A stretch of 64,000 bases of DNA from Myxococcota bacterium (GCA_029243605.1 JAQWRT010000046.1:62001-126000); one strand, 5' to 3'. Positions 52,157-60,999 are shown, numbered from the stretch's first letter. The notes: generated by a model from the letters alone, not told the origin. Program-made: numbers and translations.

Positions 52157-52990
52157 CTAGGCCCGGCGCTGGAGAACTTCGAGCGCCCGTTCGACGCTTC
52201 CCTCGTTTTCCCGCAGGAGTGAACGCGCACGAGCGCTGTCCACCCCGGCAATCTCCATCACCATGCGAACGGCTCGACCGCGCAACTTGCTGGAAACCGG
52301 CGTGACATGGGTCATGAAATTCCCCCGTACCTTGCCAAGCTTCACCATCACCGCCGTGGACAACGCCGCGAGAATCATTTTCTGGGCTAAGCCGCCCTTC
52401 ATCCGAGTCGAGCCCGCCACCACCTCTGGACCCACTTCGGGCACGATGCTCACCTCTCCATACTCGGCCAGTCGCGAATCTCCATCGCAGGTGATCGCGA
52501 TCCGGCGCGCCCCAACTTCCCGGGCCGCCTCCATCGCTCCAATGACATAAGGGGTTCGGCCACTCGCGGAGATCCCGACCACGGCGTCGCCCGGGCACAA
52601 GCCTCGCTCCGACAGCTCGAAGGCCGCCGCATTTTCATCGTCCTCGGCGCCCTCTACCGGGTGGCGTAGGGCTCGCTCTCCCCCCGCGATCAGCCCCTGG
52701 ACAACCTTCGGGCTCATGCCATAAGTCGGCGGGATTTCGGAGGCATCGAGCACCCCCAGGCGACCGCTCGTTCCAGCGCCCACGTTGAACCAACGCCCGC
52801 CCCCGGAAATCGCCGTAGCCAGAACATCCACCGCCTCTTCCATTTGCGGGAGGCAGCGCCCCACCGCAGCATGCGCGCAAGCGTCCTGCTGGTGGATCAG
52901 GGCCAACACGTCTCCACTCGCCAGACGATCCAGATCCCGGGCCGCGTCGAGGGTGGCCTCTGTGGGCATTTTTTGGGGCTTTGAGGGCAT
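52157..52990 (-). CDS. murQ: N-acetylmuramic acid 6-phosphate etherase MurQ
   Basis: A 277-residue SIS-domain protein. ISGGGRWFNVGAGTSGRLGV and LDASEIPPTYGM (Glu85, matching the catalytic Glu of the family) identify MurQ, with GDAVVGISASGRTPYVIGAM and VAGSTRMKGGLAQKMILAAL following. It removes lactate from MurNAc-6-phosphate in peptidoglycan recycling. The C-terminus is about 20 residues shorter than the usual 300. The ATG at 52990 gives 74 bp to the divergent mutS2 start. The upstream frame to 53623 is an artefact antisense to mutS2. Confidence 0.93.
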   Translation of the reverse strand: MPSKPQKMPTEATLDAARDLDRLASGDVLALIHQQDACAHAAVGRCLPQMEEAVDVLATAISGGGRWFNVGAGTSGRLGVLDASEIPPTYGMSPKVVQGLIAGGERALRHPVEGAEDDENAAAFELSERGLCPGDAVVGISASGRTPYVIGAMEAAREVGARRIAITCDGDSRLAEYGEVSIVPEVGPEVVAGSTRMKGGLAQKMILAALSTAVMVKLGKVRGNFMTHVTPVSSKLRGRAVRMVMEIAGVDSARARSLLRENEGSVERALEVLQRRA

Positions 52991-53064
52991 AGGAGTGTCT
53001 TCGGACAAAAGTCGAAAAGATTTGAGCCCAACCGTCAGCCCCGGGGCATCGCTACACTCGCGCC

Positions 53065-55548
53065 ATGTCATTTCGCGTCGCCCAGGAGACCCTCGAAGCC
53101 CTCGAATGGCCCAAGGTGGTCCAACGCCTGCGGGAGCAGTGCCGCACGGCCCAAGGCCAAAAATGGCTCGATGAGGCCTCGAGCCACACGCCAGGGGAAA
53201 ATTCCGCTGGGACTGCAACCGCCGGGGTCGCAACGCGCTTCCGCCCGCTGAAGCCCGCGCATCTCTTCGAGCCCACCCTCCAGGGACTGCGTGAAAAACT
53301 CCAGGAAACCGACGAGGCCCGGGCCCTGCTCGATGCCGAACTCGCCCCACCCTTGGGCGCCACAGCCGACCTCGCCCAACCCCTCTCCCGAGCCGAGAAG
53401 GGCGCCCTGCTCGAAATCTCGGAACTCGTCGAAATCGCTTCGACCCTGGCGACCCTCCGGCTAACCGCCCGCTTCTTCCAGCGCAGCGCCGAACAGGCCC
53501 CCGCTCTGGCCGAGGCGTGCGAACAAATCGAGGAGCAAGGCGAGCTCGAAAAAAAGATCGAGCACTGCATCGACCCCTCGGGAGAGGTTCTTGATCGGGC
53601 TTCCCCCCGACTCGCCGCCGCACGTCGGGAGATCCTTCAGCTCTCGAGCGATCTCCAGAAGCGCCTGGATCGCTACGTCCGCGACCCGGAGGTCAGCCGG
53701 CATCTATCGGACTCCTACTACACCGTGCGCAACGACCGCTACGTGCTTCCGGTCAAAGCGGATTTCAAGGGTCGGGTCAGCGGCATCGTCCACGATGCCT
53801 CGCGCTCGGGGACGACGCTTTTCGTCGAACCCGAAGGGGTCATCGAGGTCAATAATCGACTGAAAAAAGCCGAGCTCGATGTCAGCCGCGAAATCCGGCG
53901 CGTCCTCGAGGAACTTTCGGGCGCCGTGGCCCAGGTCTCGGGCCCGATCCGGAGCGGTCTCGACGCGCTTGCTCGCATCGATCTCGCGTTTGCCCGGGGC
54001 AGGCTCTCGGTCGCCATGGACGCCACCTCTCCCCAGGTCGACGAGGGTGCGGTCTTCGAGTTGCCCGGACTCCGGCACCCCCTGATCGAAGGGGAAGACT
54101 GCGTGGCCAACGATCTGCGCCTGGGCGACCCCTTCTCCGTCCTCGTCCTCTCGGGCCCCAATGCCGGGGGCAAAACCGTGGCCATGAAGGCCGTGGGGCT
54201 CGCGGCACTCTTCGTCCGAGCAGGACTCCACGTCCCCTGTGAAGCCGGCGCCCGAGTCGACGCCATCGAGTACCTGCTGGCGGATATCGGAGATCATCAG
54301 GATATCGGGGAAAGCCTCTCGACCTTCTCCGCGCACATGGCGAATCTCGCGGACATCGTCGGTCACGCCGGCCCCCACGCCCTCATCGTCCTCGACGAGA
54401 TCGGTGTGGGTACGGACCCCGGAGAGGGCGCCGCCCTGGCCCAATCGATTCTCGAAAGCCTTGCCGATCGCGGAGCCCGGGTGATTACCACGACCCACTA
54501 CAACCTCCTCAAGGAGATGGCCGACGTGGACTCGCGCTTCCAAAACGCTTGCGTCGAATTCGATCCCAAGAGCCTCGCCCCCACCTACCGGATTCAGCTC
54601 GGCGTACCCGGTGTCTCATCGGCCTCGGCGGTTGCGGCGCGCATGGGAATGCCCAGCGACGTCCTCGCCCGGGCCGATGCCCTACTCGACCGCGATGATC
54701 GCAAGCTCGAACGCATGTTGAGCGAACTGGCCACCAGCCGCGCCACTCTGGCGAGCGAAACGGAACAGGCCTCACGGATTCGCGCCGAAGGAGAAAGCGT
54801 CCGCAACGACTACCGGGCCAAATTGGAGCGCCTCCAGGAACGGCGCGACGATCTCTTCCATAAGATGCAAAAAGATCTGGACGCTTCTTTCAAGGAGGCC
54901 CACGCCGAAATCGCCGGAGTCATCCGGGACCTGCAACGCGGACCCACCTCCCAGAAAGCTGCCCAGGCCAGGGATCAACTCCAGGACCTGAAGACGCGCA
55001 GCGAGGAGCATCAAGCCGAAACCGCCCCGACCCCGAAAAGCCCAGCGAGTCACCTGGAACCCGTGGACTGGCGTCGAGCCCGGCCCGGGGACGCGCTCCG
55101 GGTACTCAGCGGTAGCCATGGAATTCTCGAGAGCCTGCCCGATCGCAAGGGTCGAGTCGGGGTTCGAGTGGGCGGGAAAAAACTGGTGCTCGCCGCCGAG
55201 CAGGTGGGCCGCCCGACTCCGGACGGAGCGCCCACCAGGACCCGGGAGCAACGGGTTCAGGTCGAAAGGGCGGAGCCCCAGGAGGATGGGGTGATTCTCG
55301 GGGGCGGGATCCAGAGCTGCGATCTACGCGGCGAGCGCGTCCAGGCCGCCCTGAGCCGGCTTTCCGAAAGCCTCGACCGGGCCGCCGCCGACGGCTGCGA
55401 CGGCCTGCGGATCATTCACGGAATCGGAACCGGTGCCCTGCGCGAAGCCGTGCGCGAATTTCTCGCCGAATGTGTTTCGGTCAAGGAGTTCAAAACGGCT
55501 CCTCAGGACGAGGGGGGCGAGGGGGTCACCTTCGCCGAACTCGCCTAG
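53065..55548 (+). CDS. mutS2: MutS2 family DNA-binding ATPase/endonuclease
   Basis: An 827-residue MutS2. The clamp/lever region covers about 1-330 (RLRTQ-type helices; YYTVRNDRYVLPVKADFKGR and GIVHDASRSGTTLFVEPEGV are classic), Walker A GPNAGGKT near 364-371, ADIGDHQDIGESLSTFSAHM and LIVLDEIGVGTDPGEGAALA form the ATPase core, and the C-terminal Smr domain has CDLRGERVQAAL and GLRIIHGIGTGAL. MutS2 limits recombination or rescues collided ribosomes in other bacteria. Its stop shares CTAG with the convergent FAD oxidoreductase gene. Confidence 0.96.
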   Translation: MSFRVAQETLEALEWPKVVQRLREQCRTAQGQKWLDEASSHTPGENSAGTATAGVATRFRPLKPAHLFEPTLQGLREKLQETDEARALLDAELAPPLGATADLAQPLSRAEKGALLEISELVEIASTLATLRLTARFFQRSAEQAPALAEACEQIEEQGELEKKIEHCIDPSGEVLDRASPRLAAARREILQLSSDLQKRLDRYVRDPEVSRHLSDSYYTVRNDRYVLPVKADFKGRVSGIVHDASRSGTTLFVEPEGVIEVNNRLKKAELDVSREIRRVLEELSGAVAQVSGPIRSGLDALARIDLAFARGRLSVAMDATSPQVDEGAVFELPGLRHPLIEGEDCVANDLRLGDPFSVLVLSGPNAGGKTVAMKAVGLAALFVRAGLHVPCEAGARVDAIEYLLADIGDHQDIGESLSTFSAHMANLADIVGHAGPHALIVLDEIGVGTDPGEGAALAQSILESLADRGARVITTTHYNLLKEMADVDSRFQNACVEFDPKSLAPTYRIQLGVPGVSSASAVAARMGMPSDVLARADALLDRDDRKLERMLSELATSRATLASETEQASRIRAEGESVRNDYRAKLERLQERRDDLFHKMQKDLDASFKEAHAEIAGVIRDLQRGPTSQKAAQARDQLQDLKTRSEEHQAETAPTPKSPASHLEPVDWRRARPGDALRVLSGSHGILESLPDRKGRVGVRVGGKKLVLAAEQVGRPTPDGAPTRTREQRVQVERAEPQEDGVILGGGIQSCDLRGERVQAALSRLSESLDRAAADGCDGLRIIHGIGTGALREAVREFLAECVSVKEFKTAPQDEGGEGVTFAELA

Positions 55549-56885
55549 CCGCGGTCCTCGGACGCACCTTCCGCCGCATCGGCGATCAGGTCGGCCGCTG
55601 CGCGGAAACCCGAAACCACGGATCCCTCCACCCCCGGAGCCACCAGGTAGTCGCCGGCAAAATAGAGTCGGCGCCCGAGGGCGCGTCGATCCGCCTGGAC
55701 CCTCCGAAAACGTTCGAGGCCCCGATAGGCTCCCACGTCGAAAGCCGGGATACTCGCCTCGCTACGCGCCAGGTGAAGCTTCGCCACATTCCCCGACAAC
55801 GCGGGGTAAAGAAGCTTTAGGTCGGCGAGCAGGCTCTTGATCACTGCGTCATCGGGGACCTGCCGGGCGTCCACGGCGAAGGACTCTCGGCCCTGAATAG
55901 TGGCGAGACCAGCCCCGCTCCCCGCCCGGGTCCCCGGGAGCCCGGGCTCGAAGACGATGCTTCCCGCCGAGAAACCCTCGCCCCGAGGCAGACGGACGCG
56001 CTCGGGCATGCCCCCAGGTACGCGTTCGAGTTCGGCGGTAAGCGTCACCGAGGGGCGCTCGCGCACGGCCCCTAGGTAGTCGCGCTCGGCGGGCTGCAGG
56101 AGAGAGGGCGCAAGGCGATTGGCTTCGCCGGGGGAAGTCGCGAGGACCACCGCGTCCGCGTGCAGCGAGTCCGGAGCTGCCCCTTCGCAAGTCAGGCTAT
56201 AGCCCTGCTTGCCGCTGCCCTCGATCCCGCTCGCCGCGGCGTGGTAGCGCTTGGGAAGGAGCCCTCGGGCCGCCGAGAAAAGATGATCCATCCCCATTCG
56301 CGGCAAGCCCGTAAAGGTGATCCCCTGTGGGTCCATCATTCGAGCCCGCCAGAGCAGCAGCGCCGTCACCCTGGACAGTTGATTCGCCTCACCCGAAAAA
56401 AAATCCTCGACCTCGGGGGCCACCCAATAATCCAACGCGCTCTTGCCAAAATAGAGGCCCGCGAAATCCGAAACACTTCGGTAGTCCAAAGAGGCCGCGA
56501 GCTCGGGCGCCGTGGGGTCGAGCAGCGGGAGATAACGCGTCATCAAACGGGACCAACGCATGAGCCGCAGGCTGTCACGGCGGGTCACCCCGGAAATCGC
56601 CGCGACCCCGAGCAGGCGCTGGGGCTCGATGGCGTAAGCCCTATCCCTCCGGGCCTGAACGAGTTGAACCGGGCGTAGGGGGAGCAGGCTGTCGGAGATG
56701 CCGAGCTCGCCGATCCACTTGAGCGTGTAACGATCGCTGGAGTGGAGGGTCTGCACCGGCGGGAAATCACAATCGGGCGCCGCCGGATCCCTGCGCTCGA
56801 CGACTTCCACCACGTGCCCCGCCTGGTGAAGACGCCAAGCCGCGGCCAGACCCGATAGACCCGCACCAATAATGAGGATTTTCAT
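55545..56885 (-). CDS. FAD-dependent amine-oxidase/protoporphyrinogen-oxidase-like enzyme
   Basis: A 446-residue flavoprotein. ILIIGAGLSGLAAAWRLHQA followed by GHVVEVVER is the FAD site, ALDYWVAPEVEDFFSGEANQ is a structural block found in the HemG/HemY and carotenoid-desaturase relatives, and the end LYFAGDYLVAPGVEGSVVSG is the second FAD motif. It may oxidise protoporphyrinogen or a related substrate; no haem gene is adjacent. The ATG at 56885 is chosen because the earlier start lacks a ribosome site. Confidence 0.85.
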   Translation of the reverse strand: MKILIIGAGLSGLAAAWRLHQAGHVVEVVERRDPAAPDCDFPPVQTLHSSDRYTLKWIGELGISDSLLPLRPVQLVQARRDRAYAIEPQRLLGVAAISGVTRRDSLRLMRWSRLMTRYLPLLDPTAPELAASLDYRSVSDFAGLYFGKSALDYWVAPEVEDFFSGEANQLSRVTALLLWRARMMDPQGITFTGLPRMGMDHLFSAARGLLPKRYHAAASGIEGSGKQGYSLTCEGAAPDSLHADAVVLATSPGEANRLAPSLLQPAERDYLGAVRERPSVTLTAELERVPGGMPERVRLPRGEGFSAGSIVFEPGLPGTRAGSGAGLATIQGRESFAVDARQVPDDAVIKSLLADLKLLYPALSGNVAKLHLARSEASIPAFDVGAYRGLERFRRVQADRRALGRRLYFAGDYLVAPGVEGSVVSGFRAAADLIADAAEGASEDRG

Positions 56886-56921
56886 GAGCACACCCATCCG
56901 GAGGAAAACCGGGTCGGCACC

Positions 56922-57668
56922 TTAGCTCCGAAAATCTCCCGAAGCCCGCCGACCGGGCTCCGCTGGGGGCGGATCCCCGGAAAAAGCGTCCTCGAGCGCC
57001 CGGCGAACCCCGGCAAGGTCATCGAAATGCTCGCAGGCCACGCCCTGGGCCCCCAGGCTCTCCTCGAGGGAGCCCTTGGCAAAGACGCGATCCGCCACCC
57101 GAGCGCCGCATAGATCCGAGACCGCTCCGTCGCCGATATGCACGCAAAACGCACCCGGGTGATCTCGCCGATATGCTTCGATAATCGAACGCTTACACGT
57201 CCCCGTCCCGCAGCCGCATGCGGGGTTCAGGCCTCCGGGGGAAATCCGCCAACGCCCCGCATCGAAGACCAAGTGGTTTGCCGCGTACGCAAAGCGAATT
57301 CCGTGGATCGCCTGCAAGCGCTCGAGGTTGTAGTCAAAACCATCGGAAAGAATCCGAAAGGCGACGCCCCGCTCCTCGCACCAGCCGAGCAGTCCGCGCG
57401 CGCCCACGTCGAGTTCGATCCCCGCCAGGAACGTCTCCAGACGCTCGGGGCCAAACTCGAACCCGTCGAAGAGTTCGACGGCGTACTCCCAAGCCGAAAG
57501 CCCACCCTCGGCGTAGCGCTTCTGCAGATCGGCGCGCGCCTGGGGCAGGTACTCCTGGGCCAGGGTGGACCCCACATCGCGCTGGGAGAAGGTGCCGTCG
57601 AAATCGCAAAAGATCGCCAGACCACCGGCGCCCGAATTCGCCCCGAGGCCGGGGGACGACGGGCTCAT
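56922..57668 (-). CDS. HAD-superfamily IB phosphatase (MtnX/SerB-like)
   Basis: A 248-residue phosphatase: FCDFDGTFSQRDVGSTL (Asp22 and Asp24, motif I), GWCEERGVAFRILSDGFDYN (motif II) and FCVHIGDGAVSDLCGARVAD (motif IV). The length and the NPACGCGTGTCKRSIIEAYR segment suit the MtnX family (2-hydroxy-3-keto-5-methylthiopentenyl-1-phosphate phosphatase) or a phosphoserine-phosphatase relative. A tandem repeat lies 27 bp upstream of the ATG at 57668. It diverges from a homocysteine methyltransferase gene; both touch methionine chemistry. Confidence 0.8.
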   Translation of the reverse strand: MSPSSPGLGANSGAGGLAIFCDFDGTFSQRDVGSTLAQEYLPQARADLQKRYAEGGLSAWEYAVELFDGFEFGPERLETFLAGIELDVGARGLLGWCEERGVAFRILSDGFDYNLERLQAIHGIRFAYAANHLVFDAGRWRISPGGLNPACGCGTGTCKRSIIEAYRRDHPGAFCVHIGDGAVSDLCGARVADRVFAKGSLEESLGAQGVACEHFDDLAGVRRALEDAFSGDPPPAEPGRRASGDFRS

Positions 57669-57694
57669 CGGGGCGAGGCTCCGCGCGCGAGTTC

Positions 57695-57742
57695 GGGCAA
57701 GGAGTCGGGCAAGGGTTGGGGCAAGGAGTGGGGCAAGGGTTG
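57695..57742. repeat. Four 12-bp tandem repeats upstream of the HAD gene
   Basis: Plus-strand units: GGGCAAGGAGTC (57695), GGGCAAGGGTTG (57707), GGGCAAGGAGTG (57719), GGGCAAGGGTTG (57731), an alternating A-B-A-B pattern. The array starts 27 bases beyond the HAD phosphatase start codon (minus strand). Units are a multiple of three, so an in-frame extension could be read through it, but no domain supports that. Confidence 0.9.
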
Positions 57743-57842
57743 GGGTTGAGCCACAGGCTGTATCATGCCGAGACCTATAGCGAGGCTGCAGCGGACTCGG
57801 CACACACCGGGAAAAACCCGTACCGGGTGAGAGCGCCCGCAC

Positions 57843-57858
57843 GAGGAGGAGGAGGAGG
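57843..57858 (+). repeat. (GAG)5 run in the ribosome site of the homocysteine methyltransferase
   Basis: GAGGAGGAGGAGGAGG ends two bases before the TTG start at 57861. It supplies several overlapping Shine-Dalgarno cores (GGAGG), and is a trinucleotide microsatellite able to change length by slippage. Whether this alters expression is not known. Confidence 0.8.
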
Positions 57859-57860
57859 CC

Positions 57861-58805
57861 TTGGACCTGGGCAAACAGCCCCGCTCCCCCGAGAGAGGCC
57901 ACGATGCCGCGAATGCCGTGGGCGAGCGTTTGGCCCGAGGGCCGGCTCTCTGCCTCGACGGCGCCATTGGCACCGAACTCGAAAAGCGGGGGCACCCGGC
58001 GGGGCTGCCTCTTTGGTCGACCCATGCCCTCCTCGACGCCCCCGAGAGTCTCGTCGAAATCCACGCCGAGTACGCTCGAGCCGGCGCCGAGATCCTCACG
58101 GCCAACACGTTCCGGACCCAACGCAGAACCCTCGAGCGCGGCGCGGCGAAGGGCCCCGGGCTCGCCCACCGGGATGCCGAGCTCACCGCCCTCGCCGTTG
58201 ATCTCGCTCGCCAGGGGGCAAGGGCCAGCGCACGCCGGTGCTGGATCGCGGGTTCGGCTCCCCCCCTCGAGGATTGCTATCGCCCGGATCTCGTGCCCGA
58301 GCCGGAAGCACTTCTCCGAGAGCACGCCCGGCACATGGAAAACCTCGCTGAGGCCGGAGTCGATCTCGTCCTGATCGAAACCATGAACTCGCTCGGGGAA
58401 GCCGTCGTCGCCTGCCGAGCCGCTCGGGAATGCGGCCTGCCCGCCCTAGTGAGCTTCGTGAGTTGGCGACCCGGCGAGATTCTCTCGGGGGAGAGCCTGG
58501 CCAGAGCCGCCGATCAGATCCAGGCGGAGGCGCCCCTAGCGGTCTTGGTCAATTGCCTGCCCCCCTCCGCCGTGGATCGCTGCCTGCCGGTTCTCGCCGC
58601 AGCCGGGCTGCCCTTTGGGGCCTATGCCAACCTGGGAGAACCCCATGCGGATGGGGGCTTCACGCCCAGCGAGGAATACGACCCCGGGCGCTGGGCCGAC
58701 CACGCGAAGCGTTGGCTCGACGGCGGAGCCCGGTTGGTCGGCGGTTGTTGCGGGACCGGGCCCGGCCATATCCGGGCGATGGGCGAGGCCCTCGCCGGGG
58801 AGTAG
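57861..58805 (+). CDS. Homocysteine S-methyltransferase family protein
   Basis: A 314-residue betaine/S-methylmethionine-homocysteine methyltransferase fold. CLDGAIGTELEKRG (about 31-44), ILTANTFRTQRRTLERG, LVLIETMNSLGEAVVACRAA and VLVNCLPPSAVDRCLPVLAA (first zinc Cys), then GGCCGTGPGHIRAMGE with the paired zinc cysteines. It would make methionine from homocysteine with a methyl donor such as S-methylmethionine. The TTG start is taken because of the GGAGG repeats before it; an internal GTG near 57919 is the alternative. Confidence 0.87.
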   Translation: MDLGKQPRSPERGHDAANAVGERLARGPALCLDGAIGTELEKRGHPAGLPLWSTHALLDAPESLVEIHAEYARAGAEILTANTFRTQRRTLERGAAKGPGLAHRDAELTALAVDLARQGARASARRCWIAGSAPPLEDCYRPDLVPEPEALLREHARHMENLAEAGVDLVLIETMNSLGEAVVACRAARECGLPALVSFVSWRPGEILSGESLARAADQIQAEAPLAVLVNCLPPSAVDRCLPVLAAAGLPFGAYANLGEPHADGGFTPSEEYDPGRWADHAKRWLDGGARLVGGCCGTGPGHIRAMGEALAGE

Positions 58806-58809
58806 ACGT

Positions 58810-58832
58810 ATTGCGTCGCCCCGAGGCGCAAT
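58810..58832 (+). terminator. Hairpin after the homocysteine methyltransferase gene
   Basis: ATTGCGTC / GGCGCAAT forms an eight-base-pair stem (one T-G pair) with a 7-base loop and is followed by TTGTGTC. It lies 5 bases beyond the stop and suits transcription termination, although the T-tract is short. Confidence 0.5.
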
Positions 58833-58957
58833 TTGTGTCACTTCTCGGCAGCCCGAGGCCCCGACGACCCGGCGAGAGCGACGCCCAAGCTCGCCGAAGG
58901 GCCGAAAAGATTCACTTTTTCCCCGGACCTCCCCATCTCACCTCCCCCACCGGAGAA

Positions 58958-58975
58958 TGGCACGCCCCTTGCTTT
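58958..58975 (+). promoter_or_regulatory. Consensus sigma-54 promoter without a recognised gene
   Basis: TGGCACGCCCCTTGCTTT matches TGGCACG-N4-TTGCW at every position, with GG (58959-58960) and GC (58971-58972) ten bases apart. It resembles the amt promoter even in the flank (TTGCTTTAC in both). It points into a 190-bp stretch before folC, whose coding strand is opposite. It sits in a 366-bp spacer between two convergent genes, where no gene is recognised. Confidence 0.8.
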
Positions 58976-58983
58976 ACTCTTCC

Positions 58984-59090
58984 TTGAATGCGCACCGGTT
59001 TTCGATGGTTCCGCGAGCGCATGGGACAATCGCGCCCGGGCAGGCCTCCCCCCCCTTTGCGAATACGCGAGGAGCCTACCCGGGCGCAAG
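58984..59090 (+). ncRNA. Candidate structured small RNA behind a sigma-54 promoter
   Basis: Starting about 12 bases after the -12 element, the transcript could form hairpin 1 (ATGCGC 58988-58993 with GCGCAT 59017-59022) and a long hairpin 2: GCGCCCGGGCAGGCCTCC (59032-59049) with GGAGCCTACCCGGGCGC (59071-59087), perfect for nine outer pairs and nearly so inside, with a GCG-AATA-CGC mini-stem in the loop. No ribosome site or conserved frame accompanies it. No clear terminator was found, so the 3' end is unknown; it would run antisense to the folC end. Confidence 0.4.
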
Positions 59091-59171
59091 CTCCGCCCAG
59101 GGGATTCCTGGAAGCCGGGTCCGACTTTGGCGAACCACCCCATTCGGGCTTTCTGAGCTCGGGGATCGGGA

Positions 59172-60572
59172 CTAACCCGTCCCCCGACTTCCCAGCACTC
59201 CGCGCGCCGCCCCGGCCAGGTAGACCGAGCCCGTGCAGCAGAGGAGATCGTCCTCGGCCAGAAGATCTCGAGCGCGCTCCACGGCGACCCGGGGGTCGGG
59301 TTCGCATCGAACGCGGCAACCCGGAGCGACCCGGGCGCAGAGCCGAGCCAGTTCCCCGGGCTCCATGGAGCGCAGGGGTTCGGCACATGTCGCCCACACC
59401 GAGTCCACGCCTTCGAGCAAGGTCTGCAGAATTTCCTCCGAGGGCTTATCCCGAGAGATCGAGAGGACGAGGTGACGACTCGCGGCGGGAATCCCATCGA
59501 GGGCGCGACGAAGCGAAACGGCGGACTCCCGAGTGTGCGCCGAGTCCACCACGAGCCAGGGCCCTTCCCGAAGCACTTCCAACCTTCCCGGCAAGTGCAC
59601 CGAAGCCAGACCGAGCCGCACCGCCTCGACCCATTCGTCGTCGGTCCGGTGGCCCAGCCGGCGCAGCGCGGCGATGGCGATGGCCGCGTTATCGGTCTGG
59701 TGCTCGCCGAGAACAGACAGACCCGTCGCGAGTTCGAAACCAGCCGACTCCCGGTAGACGAAGGCTTGGGCGACATCTCCGCCCACCCCGTACCGACTCC
59801 ATTCGGACTTTTCGAGGCGCTCTACACTGATCTCACCGCCCAGGGCAAAGAGCGGAGCCCCCACGGATCGCGCGCGTTCGGCGACGACGTCCCGCGCTTC
59901 GGGAACAAGCGGCCCAGCAATACAGGGCACGCTGGGCTTGATGATCCCCGCCTTTTCCCCGGCAATTGCCGACAGGGTGTCCCCGAGCTTATCCGTATGC
60001 TCGAGCTCGATTTGGGTGATGCAGGTGACTGCCGGTTCTACGGCGTTGGTCGAGTCGAGTCTTCCGCCCAGACCAACCTCGAGCAAGACCCGTGAGACTT
60101 GGGCGCGCGAGAAAAGAAGCAGCGCCGTGGCAGTCGTGGCGTCGAAGAAGGTCGGGGCTTTGTCGGGATCCTCGGCTTTCAGGGCCTCGACATGGGGTCG
60201 AACGCCTTCGACGGCGTCGGCTAGGGTACTGCCATCGACTTGCCGACCCGCGATCCGAAATCGCTCGCACCAGCTCTCGAGATGCGGCGAGGTGAACGTT
60301 CCCACCCGTTCGCCCGCAGCGCCGAGGATGGCCTCGGCGAGGAGGCAGGTCGAGCCCTTCCCCTTGGAGCCGGCGACATGAACGATGGAGAGGGATTTCT
60401 CGGGGTTCCCGAGCCTTTTGAGAAGCCGGCGAATCGGCTCGAGGTCCAGACGGGCCTGGGCGTAGCTCCCCGCGCGCTCGAAGTTGATCAAACCCTCAAG
60501 CCAGTCGCTGGCCTCGCGCAGATTGCTCACCCGCCCACTCACGACCCTTTTCGCCTCCGGGCCTGCGCCCAA
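59172..60572 (-). CDS. folC: Folylpolyglutamate synthase/dihydrofolate synthase FolC
   Basis: A 466-residue Mur-ligase-type enzyme: IVHVAGSKGKGSTCLLAEAI with the ATP site GSKGKGST (68-75), LLEVGLGGRLDSTNAVEPAV, CITQIELEHTDKLGDTLSAI followed by AGEKAGIIK, and GRLEVLREGPWLVVDSAHTR. It adds glutamate to dihydropteroate and folates. The first residues to about 14 are poorly conserved in look, and a GTG at 60530 is an alternative start. A strong terminator for the preceding gene lies just upstream. Confidence 0.92.
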   Translation of the reverse strand: MGAGPEAKRVVSGRVSNLREASDWLEGLINFERAGSYAQARLDLEPIRRLLKRLGNPEKSLSIVHVAGSKGKGSTCLLAEAILGAAGERVGTFTSPHLESWCERFRIAGRQVDGSTLADAVEGVRPHVEALKAEDPDKAPTFFDATTATALLLFSRAQVSRVLLEVGLGGRLDSTNAVEPAVTCITQIELEHTDKLGDTLSAIAGEKAGIIKPSVPCIAGPLVPEARDVVAERARSVGAPLFALGGEISVERLEKSEWSRYGVGGDVAQAFVYRESAGFELATGLSVLGEHQTDNAAIAIAALRRLGHRTDDEWVEAVRLGLASVHLPGRLEVLREGPWLVVDSAHTRESAVSLRRALDGIPAASRHLVLSISRDKPSEEILQTLLEGVDSVWATCAEPLRSMEPGELARLCARVAPGCRVRCEPDPRVAVERARDLLAEDDLLCCTGSVYLAGAARGVLGSRGTG

Positions 60573-60620
60573 TCACCCAGCGCAGACCATTTTCTTCGCT
60601 CGGCTTCCCCAAAATAGAGA

Positions 60621-60644
60621 AGGCGGCCCCGCTAAGGGCCGCCT
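60621..60644 (-). terminator. Terminator between the Cys-rich small gene and folC
   Basis: Perfect nine-base-pair stem AGGCGGCCC / GGGCCGCCT with a 6-base loop; on the minus strand it is followed by TCTCTATTTTGG. It lies 29 bases after the stop at 60673, so folC probably has its own promoter. Confidence 0.7.
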
Positions 60645-60672
60645 CGCATTACCACAGACGATCTGACACCCG

Positions 60673-60999
60673 TTATTGGGCCATGTAGCGCTGGCTGTCG
60701 CGATACTTCTTGACCGCCTGGCTCGTCGTTTCGATGGCAGGGAAAAAGTACTTCACTGCGTGGCCGCACTCCTGGCAAACCTTATAACAGAACTTAAATC
60801 CTTCGACTTCGCGCACGCTGCCGACGCTGATGCGATTCTTGTCGGTGCAACAGCGGTCCGGACGCGGAGGCGAAACGATACGACGGGGATAATCGTTCTT
60901 CGGCGTCTCTTCCGTCGAGTACTCAATGATGTTCTGGGTCAGTCTGTGCGAGCGCTCTTCTGAATTCTTCTTCCTGATATTACTTCCGATTCGTCTCAA
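60673..60999 (-). CDS. Small Cys-rich protein, possible zinc ribbon (unknown)
   Basis: A 108-residue protein with CC near the middle (DRCCTDKNRISVGSVREVEG) and FKFCYKVCQECGHAVKYFFP, so five cysteines that could hold a metal. The rest is basic and polar. No family recognised. The TTG start at 60999 has GAGGGA about seven bases upstream and lies 10 bases after the stop of the NRDE gene, so the two form an operon. Base composition is lower in G+C than the flanks. Confidence 0.65.
   Translation of the reverse strand: MRRIGSNIRKKNSEERSHRLTQNIIEYSTEETPKNDYPRRIVSPPRPDRCCTDKNRISVGSVREVEGFKFCYKVCQECGHAVKYFFPAIETTSQAVKKYRDSQRYMAQ

Noticed and set aside
52991-53623. Long N-terminal extension of murQ
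   Set aside because: It is antisense to the conserved mutS2 start and carries no domain; the family begins near the ATG at 52990.
57669-58334. 470-residue version of the HAD phosphatase
   Set aside because: The extension overlaps the homocysteine methyltransferase gene in antisense and includes the tandem repeat; only the ATG at 57668 fits the family.
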